A DNA stretch of 64,000 nt from Bradyrhizobium sp. CSA112 (GCF_029051645.1 NZ_JAACFS010000018.1:1-64000); one strand, 5' to 3'; counted from the first letter of the stretch, positions 48,567 to 56,168 are shown. The notes: a model not told the origin generated them from the letters alone. Numbers and translations: made by a program.

Positions 48567-48588
48567 TGCTGCCACCATGGTGTCAGCA
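48567..48588. promoter_or_regulatory. 22-bp palindromic operator upstream of the FAX-like GST
   Basis: TGCTGCCACCA (48567-48577) is followed directly by TGGTGTCAGCA (48578-48588), whose complement TGCTGACACCA matches the left half at 10 of 11 positions. A second site of the same design lies at 48879-48900 before the WYL regulator gene. Confidence 0.6.
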
Positions 48589-48831
48589 GCAACAATGCCG
48601 GCCGCGGCCTTCCTCCGGCCGCGGCGTACGGGCCTTGCGCACCCACGAGACAAGCTGCGCTTGCGCAAAGGCGCACATTGCGGTGAATGAACGCCACGCC
48701 AGCTCAACCATCGCCCAGCGCAGGTCGGTGATGACGCAATGGATGGAAACGAGCTGTTCCAATGCAAATCCCTGGGCATTGGCGAGTGGTCCGCGGCCTC
48801 CCCGGAGGCCGAATTCGCTGAAAATCGTCAT
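48583..48831 (-). CDS. Small hypothetical protein between two operator palindromes
   Basis: An 82-residue reading frame from ATG 48829-48831 with GAAGGGAA upstream. The body FALEQLVSIHCVITDLRWAMVELAWRSFTAMCAFAQAQLV looks like an amphipathic or membrane-associated helix pair, followed by a basic RKARTPRPEEGRG tail ending in three cysteines. Third-position GC (about three quarters by eye) suits real coding. Its stop overlaps the palindrome at 48567-48588, and its promoter region holds the other palindrome. I do not recognise the family. It could be a real accessory gene or non-coding spacer. Confidence 0.45.
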   Translation of the reverse strand: MTIFSEFGLRGGRGPLANAQGFALEQLVSIHCVITDLRWAMVELAWRSFTAMCAFAQAQLVSWVRKARTPRPEEGRGRHCCC

Positions 48832-48878
48832 GGACAAATTCCCTTCACTTGAGGTGTTGTCCCGATATACCCACCTCC

Positions 48879-48900
48879 TGCTGCCAACATGCTGTCAGCA
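48879..48900. promoter_or_regulatory. 22-bp palindromic operator upstream of the WYL regulator
   Basis: TGCTGCCAACA (48879-48889) joins TGCTGTCAGCA (48890-48900); the complement TGCTGACAGCA agrees with the left half at 9 of 11 positions. It is 34 bases before the regulator ATG and 48 bases before the divergent small gene. Confidence 0.6.
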
Positions 48901-48934
48901 TCGAGCAGGTGCCTTTTAGAAAAGAGAACGAGCC

Positions 48935-49633
48935 ATGCGACGGGCCGACCGGCTGTTCCAGATCATTCAGGTGCTTCGGCGCACCCGAAAGCCGATGACG
49001 GCGGACGCGATCGCGGCCGAGCTGGAAACCTCGAAGCGGACCATCTACCGCGACATCACGACCCTGATCGAACAGCGCGTGCCGATCCGCGGCGAAGCCG
49101 GCGTGGGCTACATCCTGGAAAAGGGTTTTGACCTGCCGCCCTTGATGCTGACCCCCGATGAGATCGAGGCCTGCGTGCTTGGCGCGCAATGGGTGGTCGG
49201 CCATGCCGATCCCGCGCTGGCGCGCGCCGCGCAGGACCTGATGGCCAAGGTCGCCGAAACCGTCCCTGAGCGCCTGCGGCCATTCGTGCTGGAGCCAGCC
49301 AGTCGCGCCCGGCGGGCATGGAACCGGGAGCCGGACCGTATCGACATGGTGCGGACACGGACGCAGATCCACGAAGGCAAGAAGATCACGCTGAACTATC
49401 GCGACGAGCATGGCCGCGACAGCCAGCGCACGATCTGGCCGATCGCCGTCGGCTATCACGAGGCGGTGCGGATACTCGCGGCGTGGTGCGAGCTGCGCAA
49501 GGATTTCCGCAGTTTCCGCACCGACCGCGTGGTCGAAGCGGTCTATCACAACGAAAAATATCCGGAACGTCGCGACATCCTGCGCGCAAAATGGCGGCGC
49601 AGCCTGGTCTGGGAGGCGCCGAAGGATACTTGA
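48935..49633 (+). CDS. YafY-type HTH/WYL-domain transcriptional regulator (1)
   Basis: A 232-residue regulator. The N-terminal winged helix-turn-helix is MRRADRLFQIIQVLRRTRKPMTADAIAAELETSKRTIYRDITTLIEQRVPIRGEAGVGYILEKGF (residues 1-65). A WYL-like C-terminal sheet region follows (IHEGKKITLNYRDEHGRDSQRTIWPIAVGYHEAVRILAAWCELRKDFRSFRTDRV), in which the WYL triplet itself is replaced. Such proteins sense small ligands, or in some lineages nucleic acids. The gene is divergent from the small gene and the FAX-like GST, with which it shares palindromes. Confidence 0.9.
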   Translation: MRRADRLFQIIQVLRRTRKPMTADAIAAELETSKRTIYRDITTLIEQRVPIRGEAGVGYILEKGFDLPPLMLTPDEIEACVLGAQWVVGHADPALARAAQDLMAKVAETVPERLRPFVLEPASRARRAWNREPDRIDMVRTRTQIHEGKKITLNYRDEHGRDSQRTIWPIAVGYHEAVRILAAWCELRKDFRSFRTDRVVEAVYHNEKYPERRDILRAKWRRSLVWEAPKDT

Positions 49634-49665
49634 GGCGGTTGATTCCACTGGTCATGCTGTTCAAA

Positions 49666-49830
49666 CCCTCATCCTGAGGAGCCCGCAGAGCGGGCGTCTC
49701 GAAGGGTGTGGGCCACAGACGGGGCCTCATGGTTCGCCCGGCGATGCGAAGCATCGTCCGGAGACGGCGCGGAGCCTGTCATCGGGCCGCGCTACGCGCG
49801 GACCCGTTGGCGCTCCTCACGATGAGGGGC
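49666..49830. repeat. Intergenic palindromic repeat, family 9 (long form)
   Basis: CCCTCATCCTGAGGAGCCCG at the left; CTCCTCACGATGAGGGGC at the right is complementary. Internal GGCGATGCGAAGCATCGTCC and GGGCCGCGCTACGCGCGGACCC stems are present. At about 165 bases it is one of the longest copies. Confidence 0.85.
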
Positions 49831-49885
49831 TTGTGACAGCAAGGTTAGCTGGCCGCGGCCGTCATTCCGGGCTAAACGCTGAAAC

Positions 49886-50233
49886 ATGCAAGGAATCACC
49901 GCCGACAGCCAAAACCCCTGCCAGGCCTGCGGCGCCTGCTGCAGCTACTCGCAGAACTGGCCGCGTTTCACCACCGAGGATGATGCGGCGCTCGACCTGA
50001 TTCCGGAAAGATTCGTCAACGAACGGCTGTCGGGAATGCGCTGCGAGGGCGAGCGCTGTTCGGCGCTGTCAGGCAAAGTCGGCGAGGCGGCGTCGTGCCT
50101 GGTCTACGCGGTGCGGCCCGAGGTGTGCCGCACCTGCATGCCCGGCGACGTCGAATGCGCGATGGCGCGAAAGCGGCACGGATTGCCGGCGCTTCCCGTC
50201 GTCCCTGCGGACGCAGGGACCCATACCGCGTGA
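49886..50233 (+). CDS. YkgJ-family cysteine-cluster protein
   Basis: A 115-residue protein with the YkgJ/CxxCxxCC-type metal-binding cluster: CQACGACCSYSQNWPRF near residues 12-28, MRCEGERCSAL near 51, and CLVYAVRPEVCRTCMPGDVEC near 71-91. Family members are thought to chelate iron or zinc. The last dozen residues (PVVPADAGTHTA) and the stop codon are encoded by the palindromic repeat that starts at 50196, so the native end was probably shorter. Confidence 0.85.
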   Translation: MQGITADSQNPCQACGACCSYSQNWPRFTTEDDAALDLIPERFVNERLSGMRCEGERCSALSGKVGEAASCLVYAVRPEVCRTCMPGDVECAMARKRHGLPALPVVPADAGTHTA

Positions 50234-50317
50234 TCTATCGATAAGATAGTTTGGCCGACGCCTTCTGTAACAACCAAGGCCGGTGGCTATGGGTCCCTGC
50301 GTTCGCAGGGACGACAG
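50196..50317. repeat. Intergenic palindromic repeat, family 7
   Basis: CCGTCGTCCCTGCGGACGCA...GGGACCCATA and TATGGGTCCCTGCG...CGCAGGGACGAC are complementary. It overlaps the 3' end of the YkgJ-family gene. Another copy is at 15240-15361. Confidence 0.85.
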
Positions 50318-50329
50318 CATTGGACTCCG

Positions 50330-50734
50330 TCAGACCGTCACCGCTTCGGCAAAATCTTCGTCGTCGATCTCGTCGTCGATCGGCTTGAAGGTCGAGAGCG
50401 GCTTGGTCGAAAGGGTGATCGGCTTGCGGCCGCCGTGCGATGACGACGAGGCGGAACGCGCGGCCGGTTCGCGCGACAACGCATAGAGCGTGGAGCCGAC
50501 CCGGCCGCCGAAATGGATCAGCTCGCGTTCGGTGCAGCTCGCCGCGATGGCAATAGCCAGCGCGTGGAGGTGGCTGCGGCGATAGCAGAACAGCGCCAGC
50601 ATGGCGCGGACCTCGGACGAAACGCTGTCGACCAAGAGCGGCAGGCCGTGCGCGTTGGCGCGATACATCTCGCCGAGCAGCTCGTCCCGGACCGGACAAA
50701 AATCGTTCTCGAAGGCGTCGCGGCTTGAAAACAT
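50330..50734 (-). CDS. Hypothetical protein (134 aa)
   Basis: The start is ATG 50732-50734, with AAGGGAGA about nine bases upstream. Sequence MFSSRDAFENDFCPVRDELLGEMYRANAHGLPLLVDSVSSEVRAMLALFCYRRSHLHALAIAIAASCTERELIHFGGRVGSTLYALSREP gives a helical domain of about 95 residues with three cysteines. The tail (SASSSSHGGRKPITLSTKPLSTFKPIDDEIDDEDFAEAVTV) is low-complexity and acidic. The frame stays open further upstream but without coding character. I do not recognise the family. The overall pattern (soluble helical core plus acidic tail) gives no function. Confidence 0.65.
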   Translation of the reverse strand: MFSSRDAFENDFCPVRDELLGEMYRANAHGLPLLVDSVSSEVRAMLALFCYRRSHLHALAIAIAASCTERELIHFGGRVGSTLYALSREPAARSASSSSHGGRKPITLSTKPLSTFKPIDDEIDDEDFAEAVTV

Positions 50735-50937
50735 TGCGGGTTCTCCCTTTCCGGAAGATGCAGCGCAATTCTCTAATGAAGGGTTAACCACGCCCACCAG
50801 TAGTGTTCCGGAAGACTTGCCAGTCTTGACTGAATCGAAATCGGAACATGATTCGCGCCAGTGCCGATGCGCGCCCTCCCGTCCAGGCGGATGGTTGAAA
50901 ATTGAAATAAGGAGGTCGATGCCGGGCGGCCGCGGAA

Positions 50938-51330
50938 TCAGTTCGCCGCCATGAAGATAGCCAGGCCGAAACCGGTGAGATGGTGCAGCGCCTGATCGAC
51001 GCCGATCAGCGTCCAGAACCACGGGTGCTCGTTCTCCAGCGTCACGCCGTACCGGGAAGCGATGATCCCCTTGAGACGGTCGACGGTGATGTGAATGGCG
51101 AAGTCGATAAAGGCGACGAACCAGAATCGCGGCGCGACGATCAGGATCAGCGCCAACGATACCGCGAGGTGCACAGCGCAATGCGCCAGTAGCGGCATCG
51201 CCCAGCCGGTCTTTTGATCCTTGCCGATCGCCATCCAGGAAGTTTGCAGCATGAAGTCGGCAATGACGTGCTTCACGGTGAGAAGCAGCATCCATCCTAC
51301 CAGCGCACCTACCGGGACCGAGGACGACAT
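50938..51330 (-). CDS. DUF3307 membrane protein
   Basis: A 130-residue protein with about three membrane segments (residues 8-28, 50-72 and 108-128). The DUF3307 signature is clear: VKHVIADFMLQTSWMAIGKDQKTGWAMPLLAHCAVHLAVSLALIL, with ADFxLQT, HCAVH, and FIDFAIHITVDRLKG following. The family is unassigned. ATG 51328-51330 is used; a TTG five codons upstream is the alternative. It stands alone. Confidence 0.85.
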   Translation of the reverse strand: MSSSVPVGALVGWMLLLTVKHVIADFMLQTSWMAIGKDQKTGWAMPLLAHCAVHLAVSLALILIVAPRFWFVAFIDFAIHITVDRLKGIIASRYGVTLENEHPWFWTLIGVDQALHHLTGFGLAIFMAAN

Positions 51331-51707
51331 TGAAGGAAACAACAAAGCTGACGCCCTTTGCTGGGACTGACGGGATGGCGAAATACCGGGGCCTAGGCTG
51401 TCAGCGCAATGTTCTTCTCAACCCGGAGTAATCGAACGTTGCCTTCATTTATGACATCTCTCTCGCCGGAATGCACCTGTGGGTGGTCTGAAAATCGCAT
51501 GGTGTGGCGGAACTGCGATAGTGCGGCAAGGGCGCGCAGCGTGGTCCGCGGAGTAAGGTTACCGGGGGGCGCGGTTTGCAATCCCATAGGAGCGGGCTAT
51601 CATCGGCGGGCGGGCAAAATTATCGTTCTTTTCTAGGTATTTACGAATTCATTCGGACGGCCTGCGGCCTGCTCGGCGATACGTCCCTGACTTTCCGGGT
51701 ACGAGCC
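51331..51707. other. Intergenic region without a recognisable gene
   Basis: 377 bases between the divergent DUF3307 and TAXI-type genes. A reading frame continuous with the downstream gene starts at TTG 51576, but the residues it would add have no family character. The section 51600-51660 is AT-richer (ATTATCGTTCTTTTCTAGG) and may hold the promoter of the TAXI gene. No repeat of the usual junction families was seen. Confidence 0.4.
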
Positions 51708-53117
51708 ATGAGTGCTGAAGCCCCAACGCCGCATCCGAAAATGCCGCGTCGCCGCGCGCGGGTCGTCAAGAGCAACCGGACCCAGATCCTGCTGTTTTCC
51801 ATCCTGACACTGGTCCTGACCGCCGCCGTGGTGTGGGGCGGCCGCACCTGGGTGCGCAATTCCGAGACGCTGGCGTTTGCCGTCGGCGAGGCCAATGGCC
51901 CCGAGGCGCGCTTCGCCGCCCGGCTGGCGACGGTGCTGACGAACAATTCTTCGCGGCTGCGGCTCAAGATCGTGCCCAACAACGACAATGCAAAGGCGTT
52001 GTCGCAGTTCGACCGCAGGGAAGCCAACCTTGCGATATTGCGCACCGACGCCAGGATCCCGCCCCGCGCGCGTGCAGTTGCGATCCTTGAACACGATCTG
52101 CTTCTGCTGATCAGCCCGAGCGGCAAGAAAATCAAATCCATCGCGGAGCTGAAGAAAAAGAAGATCGCAGTCATAGCCGACAGCGAGAGCGGCGGCGCGC
52201 TGGTGCGCAACATTCTCGACCTCTCGGACGCCCCGGATGCCGCGACGCGGGTCCAGATGGCGCCGCCGGGCGCGACCTTCGACCAGTTGTTCGCCGCGGG
52301 CTTCGGCGCCGTGGTCAAGATCGCGCACGCCTCGCAGATCGTAAAGGACAAGAGCTACGAACAATATGCCAGGCGCGGCGGCTTCACCCTGAATGCGATC
52401 GATTCGGCGAAAGCGATCGCCAGGAAGTACCCGGCGATATCAGAGGAAACGGTGGCGACCGGAATGCTGTCTGCCTCACCCGCCGTGCCCGCGGAAGACG
52501 TCGATACCATCGGGCTCGAATGGCTGTTGGTCGCCCAATCCAAGCTCTCGACCACGACCGTGAGCGACCTTGCGCGGATCATCTACGAGAACAAGGCCGA
52601 GCTCTCGCTCACAGACGGCTTCGCCTCCAAGATCGAACCGCCAGCGACCGACAAGGATGCCTTCATCGTGGCGCATCCCGGCGCTGCCGAATACATCAAC
52701 GACGAAATCAAGTCCTTTATCGAGCGCTACAGCGACCTGATGTATGTTGCCCTGGCCGCGCTCAGCATCATCGGCTCGATCTTTGCCGCCATCTACACCA
52801 AGGTCACCCGGATCGCGCCGGAGAAGGCCAGCCAACTCGCGACCGCCATTCTCGATATCGGCGAGCGCATGGAATACGCCAACTCGCTGGACGCCCTCGA
52901 CGAACTGCAGGACGAGCTGAAAGCGACCCTGCGCGGCGTGGTGATCGGGTTGCGCGACGGAACCATCTCCAGCGACGGGCTGGATACCTTCAAGCTCGGC
53001 TATGAATTCGTGCGCAACGAAATCGGCTTGCGCCGCGAACATCTCAAGCGGCACGCCGTTCAGGATCATGCGCAAGACGATAAGGTCGTGGTCGTGAAGA
53101 CTGCGCAGAGCGCGTAA
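51708..53117 (+). CDS. Membrane-anchored TAXI-family (TRAP-associated) solute-binding protein with cytoplasmic tail
   Basis: A 469-residue protein. After a basic N-terminus (KMPRRRARVVKSNR), residues about 26-47 form a membrane anchor instead of a cleaved signal. Residues 50-330 are a TAXI/NMT1-like periplasmic binding domain (FAVGEANGPEARFAARLATVLTNN; ELKKKKIAVIADSESGGALVRNILD; GAVVKIAHASQI). A second membrane helix follows (LMYVALAALSIIGSIFAAIYTKV, about 348-370), then a 100-residue cytosolic helical region (ERMEYANSLDALDELQDELKATLRGVVIGLRDG). No DctM/DctQ partner is adjacent. This layout suggests sensing or coupling instead of ordinary capture. ATG 51708 chosen. Confidence 0.85.
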   Translation: MSAEAPTPHPKMPRRRARVVKSNRTQILLFSILTLVLTAAVVWGGRTWVRNSETLAFAVGEANGPEARFAARLATVLTNNSSRLRLKIVPNNDNAKALSQFDRREANLAILRTDARIPPRARAVAILEHDLLLLISPSGKKIKSIAELKKKKIAVIADSESGGALVRNILDLSDAPDAATRVQMAPPGATFDQLFAAGFGAVVKIAHASQIVKDKSYEQYARRGGFTLNAIDSAKAIARKYPAISEETVATGMLSASPAVPAEDVDTIGLEWLLVAQSKLSTTTVSDLARIIYENKAELSLTDGFASKIEPPATDKDAFIVAHPGAAEYINDEIKSFIERYSDLMYVALAALSIIGSIFAAIYTKVTRIAPEKASQLATAILDIGERMEYANSLDALDELQDELKATLRGVVIGLRDGTISSDGLDTFKLGYEFVRNEIGLRREHLKRHAVQDHAQDDKVVVVKTAQSA

Positions 53118-53129
53118 ACTCGAGCTCTT

Positions 53130-53221
53130 GTAGGGTGGGCAAAGCGAAGCGTGCCCACCATCAGGACCTCGCGCATGGATAGATGGTGGGCACGTCGCTC
53201 ACGCTCCTTTGCCCACCCTAC
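53130..53221. repeat. Intergenic palindromic repeat, family 3
   Basis: GTAGGGTGGGCAAAGCGAAG at the left and CTCCTTTGCCCACCCTAC at the right, complementary, with inner GTGCCCACCATC/GATGGTGGGCAC. Its right-hand CTA supplies the TAG stop of the convergent DUF6537 gene at 53218-53220. Confidence 0.88.
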
Positions 53222-54072
53222 ACGTTAACGGGCACCCGTGCCCTTATCTCGGCGATCTTGCGCTTGAGCACCACCTGCCGCGGGTCGGGCATTGCGGCGG
53301 CGCGTGCTTCGGCCACCGCGCCGGCGAGATCGGGCAAGGCCAGCACGCCGTCGAAGGTCGGCTTGGCAAGGCCGTCGATGATCGCGTTCCAGTCTGCCAT
53401 GCCCTGCCGATAGACCTCGCCATATCCCACGATCATCGTTGCGGTATGGATCATCGCCGACGCGGCCTGGGGCTGTTTGGTCAGGCTGCGATCGATCATG
53501 TGCAGCCAGCGTTCGACCCAGACCCGCTCCTTGGCATAACGCACCGAAAGCAGCCGCCATCGGCGCAGCCCCGCTTCGATCTTGAGGCGGCGAATGCCCA
53601 AGCGACTTGCCGTGCTGAACCGGATGGAGACGGTCTTGTGCGCCCACCCAATCCATTCGAGCGCATCGAGGACGTACTCGGCGACGACTGCGGGGAGCGC
53701 GCCGATCAATTCATCGAGCCGGAGTTTCCTGACATCGACGGACCCCGGCCGGCCATCGAGTTCGGCAAGCTTGAGCTGCGCGATCCGGATCGGGTCCTCA
53801 TAACTCATGCGCACCGCCATCAGCCGTGCAATTTCGGTAAGCATCGCGTCGTCGACGCCTTGTTTGCCGATGAACCGCCGCAGCCGGTGGACATAGAGCC
53901 CGGCGTAGCTCGGGCTCTGATAGTCGATGAGGAGATGGATGGCGTCGCTCGCCACCGCCGTCACCGGCTCCGGCAGCCCCTCGGGCAGGAACGGTGCTGT
54001 GTCGTCATCATCCTCGCCGATGAAGTCCGCGAACAGGTAACGCAACGACGACAGGATACCGCGGTCTGTCAC
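53218..54072 (-). CDS. DUF6537-like protein (C-terminal domain type of indolepyruvate oxidoreductase)
   Basis: A 284-residue soluble, mostly helical protein. The segment LLIDYQSPSYAGLYVHRLRRFIGKQGVDDAMLTEIARLMAVRMSYEDPIRIAQLKL (about residues 47-103) resembles the DUF6537 region found at the end of indolepyruvate ferredoxin oxidoreductases, here without any thiamine or iron-sulfur domain. The start is GTG at 54070-54072. It lies 19 bases after the membrane cyclic-nucleotide-binding gene on the same strand, so the two are co-transcribed. Its last codons and stop fall in a palindromic repeat. Function unknown. Confidence 0.65.
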   Translation of the reverse strand: MTDRGILSSLRYLFADFIGEDDDDTAPFLPEGLPEPVTAVASDAIHLLIDYQSPSYAGLYVHRLRRFIGKQGVDDAMLTEIARLMAVRMSYEDPIRIAQLKLAELDGRPGSVDVRKLRLDELIGALPAVVAEYVLDALEWIGWAHKTVSIRFSTASRLGIRRLKIEAGLRRWRLLSVRYAKERVWVERWLHMIDRSLTKQPQAASAMIHTATMIVGYGEVYRQGMADWNAIIDGLAKPTFDGVLALPDLAGAVAEARAAAMPDPRQVVLKRKIAEIRARVPVNV

Positions 54073-54091
54073 TCCTCTGGACTCCCGGCCT

Positions 54092-54757
54092 CTATGCGGG
54101 CTTCGGCGCCGCAGCGGACGCCATTTGCTGGTTCAACTGCTGCTGCAGCGTCTCGAGGTTCTGAAACAGCCGGGCGCTGGCAAGGCGAAGGAAATAGAAG
54201 CCGAAAGCCGGATTCTGCACATAGAGCTCCTCGACTTTGGTGTAGCTGACACTGAGGACGAGGCCGGCTTCCACGCATTCCAGCGTCTGGGTTCGCATGT
54301 TCGACGGCGACAGCATGCCGAGTTCGCCGACGATGGCGCCGACCGGCAGCACGATGCCTGATTCGACCAGCTTGAACTTTCCGCTGACGATATAGAGCAT
54401 GTCCTCGGCTTTTTCGTCCTTGTAGAACAGGATCTCGCCGGCCGCGCATTGGCGCTCGGTCATGAACGGCTTCAGCCATTCCATCGAGAGGTCGCTGTTG
54501 ACGGACTTCTTAACGTCGCGCACCAGTTGCAGCATCTGGTGCAGGCGATAGGAGTTGACGAGCAGCATGAGCACCTGCACCACCATGACCAGATAGTTGC
54601 GGGCCGGGATCGCGGTCAGGATCAGGATGACGTTGGCGAGAATGCCGAAGATCCGCAACGGGATCATGGTCTTCATCGTGGTGGTGGCGACCACGAAAAT
54701 CGTCGCAAACAGCGCGCCCGCCGTTCCTGCGTGTTGTGCCAGATGAGACGTATCCAT
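54092..54757 (-). CDS. Popeye-like membrane protein with cyclic nucleotide-binding domain
   Basis: A 221-residue protein. Residues about 12-75 hold two to three membrane helices (GALFATIFVVATTTMKTMIPLRIFGILANVILILTAIPARNYLVMVVQVLMLLVNSYRL). Residues 92-200 form a cNMP-binding beta-roll (LKPFMTERQCAAGEILFYKDEKAEDMLYIVSGKFKLVESGIVLPVGAIVGELGMLSPSNMRTQTLECVEAGLVLSVSY). In the phosphate-binding cassette the GELGMLSPSNMRTQT block keeps the Gly-Glu and an Arg. The C-terminus is helical and Gln-rich. The order short membrane region then cNMP domain is that of Popeye proteins, not of ion channels. Confidence 0.85.
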   Translation of the reverse strand: MDTSHLAQHAGTAGALFATIFVVATTTMKTMIPLRIFGILANVILILTAIPARNYLVMVVQVLMLLVNSYRLHQMLQLVRDVKKSVNSDLSMEWLKPFMTERQCAAGEILFYKDEKAEDMLYIVSGKFKLVESGIVLPVGAIVGELGMLSPSNMRTQTLECVEAGLVLSVSYTKVEELYVQNPAFGFYFLRLASARLFQNLETLQQQLNQQMASAAAPKPA

Positions 54758-54920
54758 CGGAAACCAACCAATATCTAAACGAGTGCGTTTTCACGATTCT
54801 ACTGCAGTGCCCGCTATCGTAATGTCCGCGGGGCCATTTTGATATACGAGGAAAGAACGACGATTTGTCGGGATTCTCACGATTCCCGGGTAAAATTCGC
54901 CCCTCGACCCCGCTCCCGGC

Positions 54921-54953
54921 CGCGGCCCGGCGCGCGGGGCCCCGGGGGCCGCG
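54921..54953. repeat. Very GC-rich palindromic block upstream of a crotonase gene
   Basis: CGCGGCCC (54921-54928) and GGGCCGCG (54946-54953) are complementary arms around CGCGCG and GGGGCCCC (54936-54943), so several alternative hairpins can form. It is embedded in about 60 bases of almost pure G and C, in the 292-base gap before the crotonase start. It may be the terminator or a leader structure. Confidence 0.5.
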
Positions 54954-55049
54954 TAACGCTGTGTAAAGGCCGTCGTTGACGGCCTCCCCGCTGGCGGGCA
55001 GTGCCAAGAAAACAGATAGTTCAAACAAGCAAGAAGAATGGAGAACAGC

Positions 55050-55835
55050 ATGCCCGATGCGGCCAAGGCGGCGAGCGCGCCTATCATTGAAATCAGCGGC
55101 GCGCGCGCCACCATCCGCCTCAACCGGCCGAAACATCTGAACCGGCTGCAGAGCGAGGATCTCGGCGATCTCACAAAACTGTTCGACCGGATCGAGGCCG
55201 ATCCCGCGATCCGGGTGCTGGTGCTGACCGGCACCGGCCGCGCCTTCAGCGCCGGCTATGATCTCAATTCGGTGGCGGATCGGGCAACCAGCGAGACGGA
55301 ACAGCAGAGCGCGGGATCGGCGTTCGAGCTCGTTGTCAACCGGCTGGAGGACCTTGGCGTGCCGACGATCTGCCGGCTCAATGGCGGCGTCTATGGCGGC
55401 GCCACCGACCTAGCGCTGGCCTGCGATTTCCGCATCGGCATCGATACCGCTGAAATGTTCATGCCCGCGGCGCGGCTCGGCCTGCACTACTACCCAAGCG
55501 GAATTAAGCGCTACATCTCGCGGCTCGGCGTCGACAACGCCAAAATGCTGTTTCTCACCGCCCAGAAGATCACCGCGCCGGAAATGCTGCGGATCGGCTA
55601 CCTCACCGCCATGGTGCCGGCGGAAGCGCTGGACGAGGAAGTCGACCGGCTCGCCGATATCCTGGCCGGCAACGCGCCGCTGGCGATGCGCGGCATGAAG
55701 CGCGCCATCAACGAATTCGCCCGCGGCAAGCTCGACGAGGATGCCGCCGACCGTCGCCATCGCGAAAGCATGCGCAGCGCCGAGATCAAGGAAGGCATCA
55801 AGGCGTTTGCGGAAAAGCGCCCGCCGAAATTCTAG
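55050..55835 (+). CDS. Enoyl-CoA hydratase/isomerase family protein
   Basis: A 261-residue crotonase. Oxyanion-hole motifs are GRAFSAGYDLNSV near residue 65 and CRLNGGVYGGATDLALACDFRIGIDTAEMFMPAARLGLHYYPSGIKRY near 108-156. The usual catalytic Glu pair is not obvious: the PEVxxGL block reads PAARLGL, so it may catalyse isomerisation or a non-hydratase reaction. ATG 55050 is favoured because GGAG lies seven bases upstream; ATG 55038 would add four residues. It is isolated from other catabolic genes. Confidence 0.85.
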   Translation: MPDAAKAASAPIIEISGARATIRLNRPKHLNRLQSEDLGDLTKLFDRIEADPAIRVLVLTGTGRAFSAGYDLNSVADRATSETEQQSAGSAFELVVNRLEDLGVPTICRLNGGVYGGATDLALACDFRIGIDTAEMFMPAARLGLHYYPSGIKRYISRLGVDNAKMLFLTAQKITAPEMLRIGYLTAMVPAEALDEEVDRLADILAGNAPLAMRGMKRAINEFARGKLDEDAADRRHRESMRSAEIKEGIKAFAEKRPPKF

Positions 55836-55887
55836 ACGCTTTCCAGTTGCGTGGAATCGTCTCCCGTACCCGGTGGCCTGGTGGTTC

Positions 55888-55976
55888 GAGACGCGCGGCT
55901 TTGCCGCGCTCCTCACCATGAGGGTCTAAGACCTCATCCTGAGGAGCGCGGAACGCGCGTCTCGAAGGATGAAGGC
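55888..55976. repeat. Intergenic palindromic repeat, family 9
   Basis: TCGAGACGCGCGGCTTTGCC...CTCACCATGAGG, then CCTCATCCTGAGGAGCGCGG...GTCTCGAAGGATGA: two half-elements back to back. In the 333-base gap 55836-56168 nothing else is recognised except the GGAGGTG ribosome site of the ankyrin gene near 56159. Confidence 0.75.
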
Positions 55977-56168
55977 CCCTGACCTCACCCGCAGATCGTG
56001 GCAAACATTGACCGTCGCCCTGCCCGGCCATATGGTAGCGGAAGCGGTGCAAGCCGCTCCCGGGCCCGCGGGAAGGGTTGAACCCACTTGCAGCTTTCGA
56101 GCGACATCTAGAGCCTTTGTGCAGCCGGTATTGCGGGCCTTCGGCGATGTCATGCACGGAGGTGTCTG

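Noticed and set aside
50906..50954. Strong ribosome-site-like AAGGAGG followed by an ATG at 50919
   Set aside because: The frame ends after 11 codons and overlaps the 3' end of the DUF3307 gene; probably coincidental.
54791..55234. 147-codon minus-strand frame with a hydrophobic stretch between the Popeye-like gene and the crotonase
   Set aside because: It overlaps the start of the well-supported crotonase gene; the hydrophobic part is its antisense, and the rest is the GC-rich palindromic block.
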